This document shows, piece by piece, positions 1 to 7,530 of a stretch of 45,982 bases of DNA; within the stretch, counting starts at the first letter, position 1, and each line of letters opens with the position of its first letter. The position numbers and the translations under genes are program-made. The stretch is from the NCBI GenBank assembly GCA_021268355.1, contig JAJETY010000008.1, positions 1 to 45,982 on the forward strand, given 5' to 3'. Below the pieces are notes generated by a model. The model saw only the letters and a list, made by a program, of their open reading frames with translations, made no database searches and was not told where the DNA came from. This DNA is from Candidatus Nitrosopumilus sp. GTDB lineage: Archaea; Thermoproteota; Nitrososphaeria; Nitrososphaerales; Nitrosopumilaceae.

Positions 1-925
1 AGTCATAAGTACCTGCATCTTCAAATGTAAATTCAAAAGATCCACCTGCCATAAACAAACTAGAGTCAAATACACTGGTTGTGCCGTCTGTCATTGAACC
101 GCTAGTTACTGTATGTGCTGCAGTGTCAATGTTGTTCCACTGTACAGTGTCACCAACAAAAATTGTTATTGAATAAGGCAAATAACATTCGTTTGTCTCC
201 TCACATCCTGGGGCGCCAGAGCCTACTGCAATATCGACTTGGTGAATTCCAGGTGCAACAGGCATTGGAGAAGTTTCAACTAGAATCTCTTCTGATTCTG
301 CTTGCATTGTTTCTGGAGTGACTGTCATTTGGTATTCAGTGGTAATTGGTGTTGCAACATTTTCACCGTGTCCCAATCCGGTAACTAGTATTTTGATTGT
401 CACATCAGATGCACCAAGTACAGTTGTTGTGTGTACTGGGAATACCTCAATTGGATTTCCAGCATCATCAGCTGTGGTGTGTCTGTGTGATTCCTCATAC
501 AAGATTTCATTTCCATCTTGCATTGCAGATATAGTGTAATAGACGTGATTTACAATGGAGCCGTCATCTCCGATAAATTCTGATTCAATCTCTAAAACTT
601 GTCCTTCAACTGCAGATAATGGTAATGGAATTGGAGTTACAGAAATTTCTCGTATTAATGATTCTACTCTAGGTTTTACTAAAGGATCATCAATACTGCA
701 TTCACCCTCATGAACTAGTTTTACATCAGCAGCATTCAACATACACATATTTCCATAAGTTTTACCATCAATACCACATACTGGTTTATACTCCATTGTA
801 CACGCAGTTGGTTTTTCTTCAACAGTTCTTGGTTCAATAATCTCATCAGGAGACATGGCGATAAATCCAATCGAGATTGCTACTAAAACTCCTACTGCAG
901 TTATAATTCCATAAGAAAAATTCAT
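1..925 (-). CDS. Secreted Kazal-domain plus plastocyanin-like cupredoxin protein (C-terminus cut by window edge)
   Basis: The frame is open from the ATG at 925 to the left edge, so about 308 residues are visible and the C-terminus is missing. In order: an N-terminal hydrophobic anchor or signal (about residues 5-24), a Kazal-type module with six Cys-type spacing (about 42-76, containing [12 protein letters not shown]), a middle beta-rich stretch of about 130 residues, and a plastocyanin-like blue-copper domain from about residue 210 with GDTVQWNN and AAHTVTSG, whose His is a probable type 1 copper ligand. The remaining Cys/His/Met ligands would lie beyond the edge. Thaumarchaea use many such cupredoxins as extracytoplasmic electron carriers; the Kazal module suggests protease inhibition or a structural disulfide knob. 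The start lies one base after the stop of the upstream HEAT-repeat gene, so the two are probably co-transcribed. Confidence 0.85.
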   Translation of the reverse strand, partial: MNFSYGIITAVGVLVAISIGFIAMSPDEIIEPRTVEEKPTACTMEYKPVCGIDGKTYGNMCMLNAADVKLVHEGECSIDDPLVKPRVESLIREISVTPIPLPLSAVEGQVLEIESEFIGDDGSIVNHVYYTISAMQDGNEILYEESHRHTTADDAGNPIEVFPVHTTTVLGASDVTIKILVTGLGHGENVATPITTEYQMTVTPETMQAESEEILVETSPMPVAPGIHQVDIAVGSGAPGCEETNECYLPYSITIFVGDTVQWNNIDTAAHTVTSGSMTDGTTSVFDSSLFMAGGSFEFTFEDAGTYD

Positions 926-926
926 C

Positions 927-1415
927 TCATCCACCTGTCAATTTAGCAAACTTTTCGTTCTTACTTAACTTTTCCATAAATTCAATGTTAGATAATGCCA
1001 CAACAGCAGATTCCACAACTGGTTTATCTGGATCGTTTAATGCTTTTTCCAGTGCATTTTTTGCATCTTTATTTCCTACAACACCTAAAGCAATAGCGGC
1101 TTCATGTCTTACAAACATACTTGGATCATTCAAAGTAGCATCAGTCAAAGGAGGGACTGAACTAGAATAGCACATCTGGCCAAGAGAAAATGCAGCTTCA
1201 TGTCTTACTAATTCATTTTCATCATTTTTCAAAACCTTCGCAATGTGGGGAACTTTGTCTTCACCACCAAAATCAACCAAAATGCAAGTTGCCCTAGTTC
1301 TAACTACATAATCAGGATGTTCTAAAAGTTTTACAAAGTATTCTGTGTCTTTTTCCTCATATTTTTTTTCCATTTGAGCAAAAAGTGATAATCGATCATC
1401 AGTAACTACTTGCAA
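927..1415 (-). CDS. HEAT-repeat protein with two His-Glu motifs (half-size deoxyhypusine hydroxylase-like)
   Basis: 162 residues made of about four HEAT/PBS-lyase-type helical repeats. Two consecutive repeats carry His-Glu pairs: [13 protein letters not shown] (H72-E73) and [11 protein letters not shown] (H104-E105). This sequence and the 32-residue spacing closely resemble the iron-binding HE motifs of eukaryotic deoxyhypusine hydroxylase (DOHH), which has four HE motifs in two symmetric halves. Here only one half is present, so a di-iron site would need a dimer. The next repeat ([10 protein letters not shown]) lacks the His. No signal peptide is seen, so it is probably cytoplasmic even though it is coupled to a secreted-protein gene. 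It could instead be a plain scaffold protein; the DOHH link is inference from motif similarity. Confidence 0.8.
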   Translation of the reverse strand: MQVVTDDRLSLFAQMEKKYEEKDTEYFVKLLEHPDYVVRTRATCILVDFGGEDKVPHIAKVLKNDENELVRHEAAFSLGQMCYSSSVPPLTDATLNDPSMFVRHEAAIALGVVGNKDAKNALEKALNDPDKPVVESAVVALSNIEFMEKLSKNEKFAKLTGG

Positions 1416-1512
1416 TATTTCTGGAGATTTCTGTGTCCTATATTTAGTTAATTAGAAGAGATTTGAAATTTTTTGAGGTATGTATTTAATGGAAAAAATA
1501 TCATAATTTTTT

Positions 1513-2178
1513 ATGAGTGCAGTGATTGGCGAGAAAGTACCAAATTTTGGTGTTTCAGAGTGGGTACAAGGAGCACCAACAAATTTTGATCAAGAAAAAG
1601 ATCACATTGTTCTAGTCGAAGTATTTCAAGTAAATTGCCCAGGATGTTTTATGCATGCATTACCAGAGGCGATTGAAATTTACAACAAATACAAAGATGA
1701 AGGCGTCAGAGTAATCGGCATTTCTACTGCCTTTGAGGATTTTGATAAAAATACATTAGATAATTTGAAGATGTTAGCAGAAACTGGAGAGATAGTTGGG
1801 GAGACAAAAAGTGCATTCCAAATGAGCGGACAACTGCAAGAAGGTAACAAACTACCATACAAAATTCCATTCCCCTTAGCAATGGACAATTTAGTAAAAA
1901 CAACAGGAGAAATAAGCCAAGAAAAAATTATGGAGTTCATCTATCCACAGATTCCAGAGTTTGATTCTCAACCAGAAGAATATAGAAATCAAATAATTCA
2001 GAGAGTCAAAGACTATATGAAATCAAAAGAATATTCTGCTGAAACATTTGAAAAATTTGCACTTCGTGGAACACCATCAACAATTCTAGTAGACAGAAAA
2101 GGAATTCTCAGAGATGTATCATTTGGTCAAGTTGGGCAAGCTGAATCAATGATTCAGAAATTGCTCACTGAAGATTAA
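1513..2178 (+). CDS. Peroxiredoxin/TlpA-like thioredoxin-fold protein with CPGC motif
   Basis: 221 residues of the AhpC/TSA-redoxin superfamily. A CPGC redox motif (C42, C45) follows the beta strand HIVLVEVFQVN, and RGTPSTILVDRKG near residues 184-196 supplies the cis-Pro loop typical of thioredoxin folds. Between them lies an insertion of about 80-90 mostly helical, charged residues, making it longer than usual TlpA or peroxiredoxin proteins (150-170 residues). There is no signal peptide, so it is probably cytoplasmic. Likely role: thiol-disulfide exchange or peroxide reduction; which one cannot be told from sequence. It is divergent from the HEAT-protein operon and its ATG follows a short AT-rich leader. 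Confidence 0.85.
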   Translation: MSAVIGEKVPNFGVSEWVQGAPTNFDQEKDHIVLVEVFQVNCPGCFMHALPEAIEIYNKYKDEGVRVIGISTAFEDFDKNTLDNLKMLAETGEIVGETKSAFQMSGQLQEGNKLPYKIPFPLAMDNLVKTTGEISQEKIMEFIYPQIPEFDSQPEEYRNQIIQRVKDYMKSKEYSAETFEKFALRGTPSTILVDRKGILRDVSFGQVGQAESMIQKLLTED

Positions 2179-2252
2179 ATTAGTACGACGACAATCGATA
2201 TTGCCACAGCTGTAATGAATCCCCCAATTATTGCAATTTTTGAGTTATCCAC
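2175..2252 (-). CDS. Putative 25-residue single-span membrane microprotein (GTG start)
   Basis: A short frame starting GTG, encoding MDNSKIAIIGG followed by a run of A/I/V residues to the end (VAISIVVVLI). Nearly the whole product is one hydrophobic helix preceded by a short polar N-terminus. An in-frame stop lies just upstream, so GTG is the only credible start. Its stop overlaps the stop of the convergent redoxin gene by four bases. Thaumarchaeal genomes contain many tiny membrane proteins, and the composition is far from random for AT-rich non-coding DNA, but no homologue could be checked. Confidence 0.45.
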   Translation of the reverse strand: MDNSKIAIIGGFITAVAISIVVVLI

Positions 2253-2318
2253 AAAGTGAATTTTTGATTTCTAAATTTTAAGGATTTGTGAAAAATATTA
2301 ATTCAAATAAAAAATTCT

Positions 2319-2417
2319 ATGAATATGGAAATAGGGCAAATCGTTGTTCCCCTATTAATTGCAGCAGCTGTTGGAATATTTATTGGAACAAGATTGTGGA
2401 TCATGTTTAGAAAGTAG
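2319..2417 (+). CDS. Putative 32-residue single-span membrane microprotein
   Basis: ATG-initiated frame MNMEIGQIVVPLLIAAAVG ending TRLWIMFRK. It has a polar N-terminus, one transmembrane helix of about 20 residues and a positively charged end, which predicts N-out/C-in topology. A perfect 8-bp hairpin lies 20 bases after the stop (2438-2456), consistent with a separate small transcription unit. It faces away from the similar 25-residue membrane ORF at 2175-2252, with 66 bases between the starts. Function unknown; possibly a subunit of a membrane complex. Confidence 0.5.
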   Translation: MNMEIGQIVVPLLIAAAVGIFIGTRLWIMFRK

Positions 2418-2437
2418 ATTTCAGTTACTCTAAAAAT

Positions 2438-2456
2438 CAATGATTTTCAATCATTG
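2438..2456. terminator. Perfect inverted repeat downstream of the 32-residue membrane ORF
   Basis: CAATGATT, loop TTC, AATCATTG: an 8-bp perfect stem with a 3-base loop followed by TTTG. The position just after the stop at 2417 suits a transcription end or mRNA-stabilising hairpin; an operator for the 2532 gene is the alternative. Confidence 0.35.
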
Positions 2457-2531
2457 TTTGATTGAGCTATGTTTTGAAAATTGATGAAGATTTAAAAAGT
2501 AGAGTAAGAGTCTTGTTCCAGTAATAAATTT

Positions 2532-2849
2532 ATGAGAAAATCACTAAAGTTATTTGTTATAGGATTTGGAATATCTTTCTTGATTTCAATGGGAGAGGTT
2601 TTCGAATTAGAAGAATTACCAGTTGATCCTAAGGAATATCTTTTGTATTCAATATCATTTACAGGTGCTTATTTGAGATTATTGTATTATTCATTATTGG
2701 TAATAGTAATTCCTGTAATTACAGTTCCTCAACTTAAAGAAAAACTATCCAAAAGAGTTCATTATGTCTATGTTCTCTTATCTGGAATTACATTTGGTTT
2801 TTCAATTGTTGGAATTTACACAGTTTTTACTCAGAGAATTTTTGTCTGA
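2532..2849 (+). CDS. Small integral membrane protein, unknown function
   Basis: 105 residues with three probable transmembrane helices: about residues 6-24, 50-66 (YLRLLYYSLLVIVIPVITV) and 79-98. A short loop after the first helix is acidic (EVFELEELPVDPKEY) and a basic loop (KEKLSKR) sits between helices two and three. No catalytic motif is recognisable. A T/A-rich TATA-like element (TTTAAAAAG near 2492) lies about 40 bases upstream. The membrane call is firm; the function is unknown. Confidence 0.7.
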   Translation: MRKSLKLFVIGFGISFLISMGEVFELEELPVDPKEYLLYSISFTGAYLRLLYYSLLVIVIPVITVPQLKEKLSKRVHYVYVLLSGITFGFSIVGIYTVFTQRIFV

Positions 2850-2893
2850 GATTACTCCAGAATTTATTGCATCGTGTCTTAAGCAATGAAAAT

Positions 2894-3226
2894 TTATCGA
2901 TGATTAGTATTATTTGTCAAAATTTTGGGATTGGTAAAAATCCAATGAGATTTTCCTTCAAAATCAGGATTTATTGAGATTTCCAATTCACTGAATGGGA
3001 CTTTTTGAATCATGGTTCGAATCTTGTTTTTTCCTTCATTGACGTCTTTAATGCGCTTTGGGTCACCAAAATATTTCTTCAATCCAACAGGGCTTACAAG
3101 AAATCTACTGACTTCTTCCTTGTTTATCCAAAAGACCTCATCAGTTTCTATGAATAGCATTTCATTTTCAAATTCAATATGATTAACTGTAAAGGGAATA
3201 TTTTGAATTTCGTTAATTCGTACCAA
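2894..3226 (-). CDS. Hypothetical protein, about 110 residues
   Basis: Soluble, mixed alpha/beta-looking product without signal peptide or membrane span; contains SPVGLKKYFGDPKRIKDVNE and ends in a polar Asn-rich tail. I do not recognise a family. The longest frame starts with TTG at 3226, directly after an in-frame stop further upstream, and no ribosome binding site is evident; an internal ATG at residue 23 (MLFIETDEVF) is an alternative start that would give about 88 residues. It sits alone between two differently oriented units. Confidence 0.55.
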   Translation of the reverse strand: MVRINEIQNIPFTVNHIEFENEMLFIETDEVFWINKEEVSRFLVSPVGLKKYFGDPKRIKDVNEGKNKIRTMIQKVPFSELEISINPDFEGKSHWIFTNPKILTNNTNHR

Positions 3227-3275
3227 TGAGGAAAGTAGAAAAAAGATTCAATATGAATCGAGCATTTATCTTAGT

Positions 3276-4094
3276 TTAGAGTCTTCTAATTACAATTATT
3301 CCGATTGTAGGAACTCCAACATACATTCCCAAGTTCAACAAGATTACTCCAATTCCAATTCCTAACACTTCAGTTTCTGATTCAGCATAGTCCATAAGAG
3401 ATAGTGTTGTAAGCATTGGAGTTATTCCAGTCTTGACTATGTCTTTAAAGTATGGATTTTCTCGCTCATAATCGGCGATTCCAGGAGAAAATGAATAGTA
3501 AAAATAATTGAATCCTGTGATGAATGCACTACCGGATTCTGTGGATAGTAGTTTTGAATCCCTAATTTCTCTTAATTTTTGAACTTGTGGGGCGAGTTCA
3601 GAACCATATGTTGCAGTTGCAATTAGACAACCACCACCAGTCTCTTCTACAGCGGAATCTATTCTTTCAGGAATTTCTTTTTCAATATCTTTGATTCCAA
3701 CTAGGGCTTCAGTAGCAATGATATCGATTTTGTTATTTCCAACTCCTGTAAAGTTCAAAGTCACAAAAGAGATCAGATTATTTGATTTGAATTTTTGAGT
3801 TACCTCTTGTTCATTTAGATAAAAAGTCAAATTTCCACTAAGCAGATTTTTAGGAATTGTGAGTTCTCCTAGATTATTTTCTAATCCACTTTTTGCAAAG
3901 ATGGTAAGACGTTTTTCTTCTTTATCAAACTCGTGATCAAGAATCTCAAAGTTTGAAACTGTAACAACTTCAAAATTGTGACCGCTTGTATCTACATCAA
4001 GACGAGTAAGTAATCCAGTTTTGTCAGATATTTGAGCAAATACGGGAGATGCTATCAACATTAGTAATAATGGAATCAGAAATATTGTTTTCAT
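3276..4094 (-). CDS. Secreted protein with CFI-box C-terminal domain and membrane anchor
   Basis: 272 residues. The N-terminus is a clear signal peptide (MKTIFLIPLLLMLIASPVFA), followed by a beta-rich extracellular region of about 130 residues, then GGGCLIATATYGSELAPQVQ near residue 153: the conserved core of the CFI-box C-terminal domain found in many thaumarchaeal surface proteins, with its R-E-I-R-D continuation. The last about 30 residues are hydrophobic and end IIVIRRL, a stop-transfer membrane anchor. Likely role is a cell-surface protein anchored at the pseudoperiplasm; ligand unknown. The ATG abuts the stop of the rpl15e gene with no gap (4095/4094), so the two are likely co-transcribed. 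Confidence 0.8.
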   Translation of the reverse strand: MKTIFLIPLLLMLIASPVFAQISDKTGLLTRLDVDTSGHNFEVVTVSNFEILDHEFDKEEKRLTIFAKSGLENNLGELTIPKNLLSGNLTFYLNEQEVTQKFKSNNLISFVTLNFTGVGNNKIDIIATEALVGIKDIEKEIPERIDSAVEETGGGCLIATATYGSELAPQVQKLREIRDSKLLSTESGSAFITGFNYFYYSFSPGIADYERENPYFKDIVKTGITPMLTTLSLMDYAESETEVLGIGIGVILLNLGMYVGVPTIGIIVIRRL

Positions 4095-4550
4095 TTATGC
4101 AGTTTGAGAAATACGTTTAGTTAGTTCTTTATCTTGTATGACTCTTGGATGTTCAGGATCTGCAAGAATTGTTTCATACCAATAGTGTTTTCCGTCTTTA
4201 TAGATAAAGTATGAACCCAAAAGTTTCAAGTTTGGATATCTTTCACGAACTCTTCTTTCTGCAACTGTTTTCATGTTATCATCTGCTTTGATTCTTGTAA
4301 CACCAAGGTGCTTTGGTCTTCTACCACCAGTAGGTCTTTGTTTTCTCATACCACCAGTACCGACTCTCATTCTGACAACAATAATGCCCTGTTTTGCTTT
4401 GTATCCCAATCTCCTAGCTCTTTGGATTCTACTAGGTTTATCGATGCGAGTAATTGCGTTTTGTTTACGCCAGCCAACAATACGTTCACGTAGTTCTGGA
4501 GCATTTTCTTTCCAGAGTCTGATCCATACTTGGTCTTGACGACTAGGCAT
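4095..4550 (-). CDS. rpl15e: 50S ribosomal protein L15e
   Basis: 151 residues, the usual archaeal length. Recognisable by the Arg-rich core PSRIQRARRLGYKAKQG, the GTGGMRKQRPTGGRRPKHLG loop that contacts 23S rRNA, and YFIYKDGKHYWYETILADPEHP near the C-terminus. Start ATG is followed by PSRQDQVWIRLWKEN. A short inverted repeat (GGGATT/AATCCC, 4556-4571) sits directly upstream. It is the first gene of a unit with the CFI-box surface protein downstream. Confidence 0.95.
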   Translation of the reverse strand: MPSRQDQVWIRLWKENAPELRERIVGWRKQNAITRIDKPSRIQRARRLGYKAKQGIIVVRMRVGTGGMRKQRPTGGRRPKHLGVTRIKADDNMKTVAERRVRERYPNLKLLGSYFIYKDGKHYWYETILADPEHPRVIQDKELTKRISQTA

Positions 4551-4555
4551 ATGGG

Positions 4556-4571
4556 GGATTGTAAAATCCCC
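4556..4571. promoter_or_regulatory. Short inverted repeat immediately upstream of rpl15e
   Basis: GGGATT, 4-base loop GTAA, AATCCC lies 6-21 bases before the rpl15e ATG on the minus strand. It would form a 6-bp hairpin in the leader of rpl15e if transcribed; autoregulation by the ribosomal protein is possible but is inference only. Confidence 0.35.
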
Positions 4572-4621
4572 TTTAATAACTGTAAATCGACATTATTACC
4601 AGTGTTAGGCAGTTAAAATTT

Positions 4622-4660
4622 CTCTTGAGTGGGGCATCACATGTCCACGCACTCGAAGAG
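4622..4660. ncRNA. Strong stem-loop in the 216-bp rpl15e / 4767-gene intergenic region; candidate structured RNA
   Basis: CTCTTGAGTG at 4622-4631 pairs with CACTCGAAGAG at 4650-4660 with a single bulge, and inside it GGCA pairs with TGTC around a short loop, giving a nearly continuous stem of 14-16 bp. The surrounding 80 bases are clearly richer in G/C than the usual intergenic DNA here, which in an AT-rich archaeon is a classic sign of a structured RNA. No tRNA cloverleaf and no clear box C/D motifs were found. Strand, ends and function are undetermined. Confidence 0.4.
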
Positions 4661-4766
4661 TTGCTTCCGCAGAAAACTCGATATTTTGACCACGCTAAAG
4701 TTGTTAAAAAGGCTTCCTAAGTAATGCTTTGAGATTTTTATTGGACACACCAAATATCTAGAAAAG

Positions 4767-5411
4767 ATGAGAATTACAGGTCTAATCGTTGTTGCATTTC
4801 TTGTAGTTAGCTTTGGTATTTTTCCATTAGTAAGTGCAGAGCCCACATTAGAGATAATCATGGAAAAAAAGACTTACAGTTATTGTGAAAAATTATTCTA
4901 TACAATCAAAGTCTCTGAAGTTACAGGAAAACCTGCAATCATTCACATTAGAGATGAAGCAGGAAAAGGAAGCAGTGCAATTCCAATTCCAATTTCAGAG
5001 TTGGAAAATCCAGTCCCATCTAGGATGGCTTTTGAAAAAGAAATTTTTCCTCTAGGGAAATACTATATTGATGTGGAATATGAAGAACAAAAAGTTACTG
5101 CAGAGTTTTCTCTAATAGACGGAAACAATATTTGTCTCCCAATTGCAATCCAATCAATTTTTACTAATTGGTTATCGGGGAATGTGGTTGATGGATTTAT
5201 CATTGATGCATTTGAAAAATTTGTTGATGATGAAATTATCAAGGTTCCCTTTGAGATAAATCAAGATAATGTCTACCAAATAGATATTCCAGATTGGGTC
5301 AGAGAGAATTCAAGCTTGTGGTGGTACCAAGGATTGATTTCAGATCAAGAGCTAATTCAAGTTTTCAAGTATTTGTTAGATGAGGAAATAATTACAGTTC
5401 AAATGAATTAA
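4767..5411 (+). CDS. Secreted thaumarchaeal protein with C-terminal 'IPDWV...WWYQG' repeat domain
   Basis: 214 residues with a signal peptide (about 1-24, cleavage after VSA). Residues 25-130 look like an Ig/beta-sandwich with two Cys (YSYCEKLFY and NNICLP) that could pair. The C-terminus contains IPDWVRENSSLWWYQGLISD followed by a helix (ELIQVFKYLLDEEIITV), a small helical module that recurs in many secreted thaumarchaeal proteins (family knowledge from memory). No transmembrane anchor follows, so the product is probably released or bound to surface partners. Function unknown. Confidence 0.75.
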   Translation: MRITGLIVVAFLVVSFGIFPLVSAEPTLEIIMEKKTYSYCEKLFYTIKVSEVTGKPAIIHIRDEAGKGSSAIPIPISELENPVPSRMAFEKEIFPLGKYYIDVEYEEQKVTAEFSLIDGNNICLPIAIQSIFTNWLSGNVVDGFIIDAFEKFVDDEIIKVPFEINQDNVYQIDIPDWVRENSSLWWYQGLISDQELIQVFKYLLDEEIITVQMN

Positions 5412-5425
5412 AAAAATAGATTTGA

Positions 5426-6433
5426 TTAGTTTTTACTTTTACTTGCCTTAGACATCAAAGCCAAGATTAACGCAATTGCGCCCGTAACAATAAATGCTGC
5501 TATCAATCCATATCCCAATTCAGTGCCTAATCCTCGGAAAGAAGTAGGAGTTGGTTTTTGTGGCTCAGCTACACACATCCCATCTTGCAGAAATGTTCCT
5601 GGACCACATCTTTCATCTAAAACACATACACCGTTTTTCAGGATGGTTCCAAGACCACACTCTGTTGTTTTTGAGGTTTCTTTAGGAGTTTCCACCGGTG
5701 CGAGTTCAGAATTTTCTTTTTCTACGGCTGCAATTAATTTGTCTAATTCAGATTTTGAAATGTTTAGAGCTTCATGAAATGTATAATCAGAGTAATTATC
5801 TTCAAACCAATCCCTGTAAGATGGCTCAGTCACATATCTTTCAACATAGAATTTTGGATCTTTAGAAGTATCAACAAATGCTGCAGGGATCTGTTTTTGA
5901 GGGATTTCATCAGAGGAATCCTCAGTTTCTAAGGGGGTTTCCTCAGTTTCTTGGGGTGTTTCATCTACACTTCGGCCAAATACAGAACCAATTATTTCAA
6001 CCTCTTCAGTTCCAGTTGGTAATTCAATACTCAAAGTTCTACTTTGAGAGCTAGTTTTTGTTTCTGAGAAATTTGGTTCATCACCATCAGCCAAAATAAT
6101 AAAGTCATCATCTAGACCATCAAATATAGAATCAAAAAAAGTTCTATCAAAGGTAATATCTAAAATTCCAGGAGAGTCAGTTACATCTACTGAAATAATT
6201 AATGAAATGAAGTCAGGGTCAGATTCTATCCCAGAAATAGTCATTCCTGATGTGGTGTAATCTACATCATAATTAGTTCCATCTACATTTACTGAAATTG
6301 TCTCAGCATATACTAATGCAGAAGAGAGTATTGTAAAGAAGATTAATCCAAGGGATATTTTTAGCAACGAATTCCCATTGGCCAAATTTCTCAATCTTTC
6401 AGATTGTAATTTGCTCATACTATGACTATTCAA
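5426..6433 (-). CDS. C-terminally anchored surface protein with Cys-pair repeats
   Basis: 335 residues. A hydrophobic signal segment lies at about 24-42 (LKISLGLIFFTILSSALVYA), then a beta-rich domain (about 45-155), an acidic Thr/Glu/Pro-rich linker (about 155-185), a helical part, and two short Cys repeats (CGLGTILKNGVCV and CGPGTFLQDGMCV), then a transmembrane anchor (LGYGLIAAFIVTGAIALILA) and a basic tail (SKASKSKN). The architecture is that of a cell-surface protein with its bulk outside. Two in-frame ATGs exist, residue 1 and residue 6 (MSKLQSERLR); either places the signal segment unusually far in. Function not recognised. Confidence 0.75.
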   Translation of the reverse strand: MNSHSMSKLQSERLRNLANGNSLLKISLGLIFFTILSSALVYAETISVNVDGTNYDVDYTTSGMTISGIESDPDFISLIISVDVTDSPGILDITFDRTFFDSIFDGLDDDFIILADGDEPNFSETKTSSQSRTLSIELPTGTEEVEIIGSVFGRSVDETPQETEETPLETEDSSDEIPQKQIPAAFVDTSKDPKFYVERYVTEPSYRDWFEDNYSDYTFHEALNISKSELDKLIAAVEKENSELAPVETPKETSKTTECGLGTILKNGVCVLDERCGPGTFLQDGMCVAEPQKPTPTSFRGLGTELGYGLIAAFIVTGAIALILALMSKASKSKN

Positions 6434-6535
6434 TATTTGATTTCCTCCAAATAGATGTTAAAAACAAAGAGACGATAATTAATCACGTAAAAGTCAACTT
6501 TTTTGAGTATTTTTAAGAATCACGAAGGAATTCAT

Positions 6536-7468
6536 CTAGATAACTCCTCGTAAAATCTGAACAATCTTTTCTCCGATTACATTTGCTGCCAAAGATTGAG
6601 CCTCTTTTGTCTGAGCTCCAATATGAGGAGTTAAAATTACATTATCTAATTCTGCAAGTTTTGTCCCAATTGCAGGTTCCTTCTCAAACACATCTAGTGC
6701 GGCACCACCAAGAGTTCCATTTTTGAGTGCATCATAAAGAGCATCCTCATCAACTACCCCACCTCTGGAAGTATTGATAATTTTTGCAGTATTTTTCATT
6801 GTGGACATTTTTTGTGCATCTATCAGATGGTATGTCGAATCAAGTAGAGGAACGTGTATTGAGATATAATCAGAACTTTGTAACAAAGTGTTCAAGTCTG
6901 CTTTCATCAAACCAACTTCTTTTGAAAATTCTTCATCAATTGGAACTACATCATATCCAATAATGTTCATGTTAAGTGCACGTGCCAATCTTCCCAATCG
7001 TTTTCCAATATTTCCTAGACCAATAATTCCAAGATATTTTCCTTTAAGTTCAGTTCCCTTCAATTCTTTTTTGAGCCATTGTTCATTTCTAATTGCTCTA
7101 TCACCTCTAGCGGTTTGTCTTGCAAGAGACAGCATTAATCCTAAAACCAATTCAGCTACTGCATTCATTGCACCTTCTACTGCATTAATTACGCGAATAT
7201 TCTTTGCTTTTGCAGCCTCTTGATCAACATTGTCAAGTCCAACTCCAACTCTTGCAATGATCTTACAGTTGTCTGCTTTTTCAATCATCTCTTTTGTGAT
7301 TGTAGTTCTGCTTCTAACAATGACAATATTGTAATTGGAAATTTTTTCTAAAATTTGTTCAGGAGTAATTTCTGGTTCATAAGATATTTTCAAGCCGTTG
7401 TCTTGGAGAATTTTATTTAGGATTGGATCTACTTCGTCACAAATCAATACAGAGTCATCAAATCCCAT
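6536..7468 (-). CDS. serA: D-3-phosphoglycerate dehydrogenase (short form) or related 2-hydroxyacid dehydrogenase
   Basis: 310 residues of the D-isomer 2-hydroxyacid dehydrogenase family. N-terminal substrate domain with RVGVGLDNVD (73-82), nucleotide-binding GLGNIG (150-155), catalytic Arg in NTSRGGVVDE (R235), Glu in DVFEKEP, and the catalytic His in LTPHIGAQT (H282). It lacks the C-terminal ACT/ASB regulatory domains of long SerA, so no serine feedback domain is present. It is expected to oxidise 3-phosphoglycerate to 3-phosphohydroxypyruvate for serine synthesis; another hydroxyacid substrate is possible. The gene stands alone between two minus-strand genes. Confidence 0.85.
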   Translation of the reverse strand: MGFDDSVLICDEVDPILNKILQDNGLKISYEPEITPEQILEKISNYNIVIVRSRTTITKEMIEKADNCKIIARVGVGLDNVDQEAAKAKNIRVINAVEGAMNAVAELVLGLMLSLARQTARGDRAIRNEQWLKKELKGTELKGKYLGIIGLGNIGKRLGRLARALNMNIIGYDVVPIDEEFSKEVGLMKADLNTLLQSSDYISIHVPLLDSTYHLIDAQKMSTMKNTAKIINTSRGGVVDEDALYDALKNGTLGGAALDVFEKEPAIGTKLAELDNVILTPHIGAQTKEAQSLAANVIGEKIVQILRGVI

Positions 7469-7530
7469 GATTTGGAAAATTGCATCACGGAATATAATTC
7501 ATTAAAAATAAGAAAAAGAATGAAGTGTGG

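Noticed and set aside
4600-4760. Possible tRNA around the GC-richer intergenic stretch
   Set aside because: No acceptor, D, anticodon and T-loop arrangement and no GTTCGAATC-like T-loop could be fitted.
4637-4861. 74-residue minus-strand frame across the 4622-4766 region
   Set aside because: Overlaps the start and signal peptide of the well-supported secreted-protein gene at 4767 and the stem-loop; no recognisable domain.
5426-6433. Archaeosortase PEFG-type sorting signal on the surface protein
   Set aside because: The C-terminus has a membrane helix and basic tail but no PEFG motif before it.
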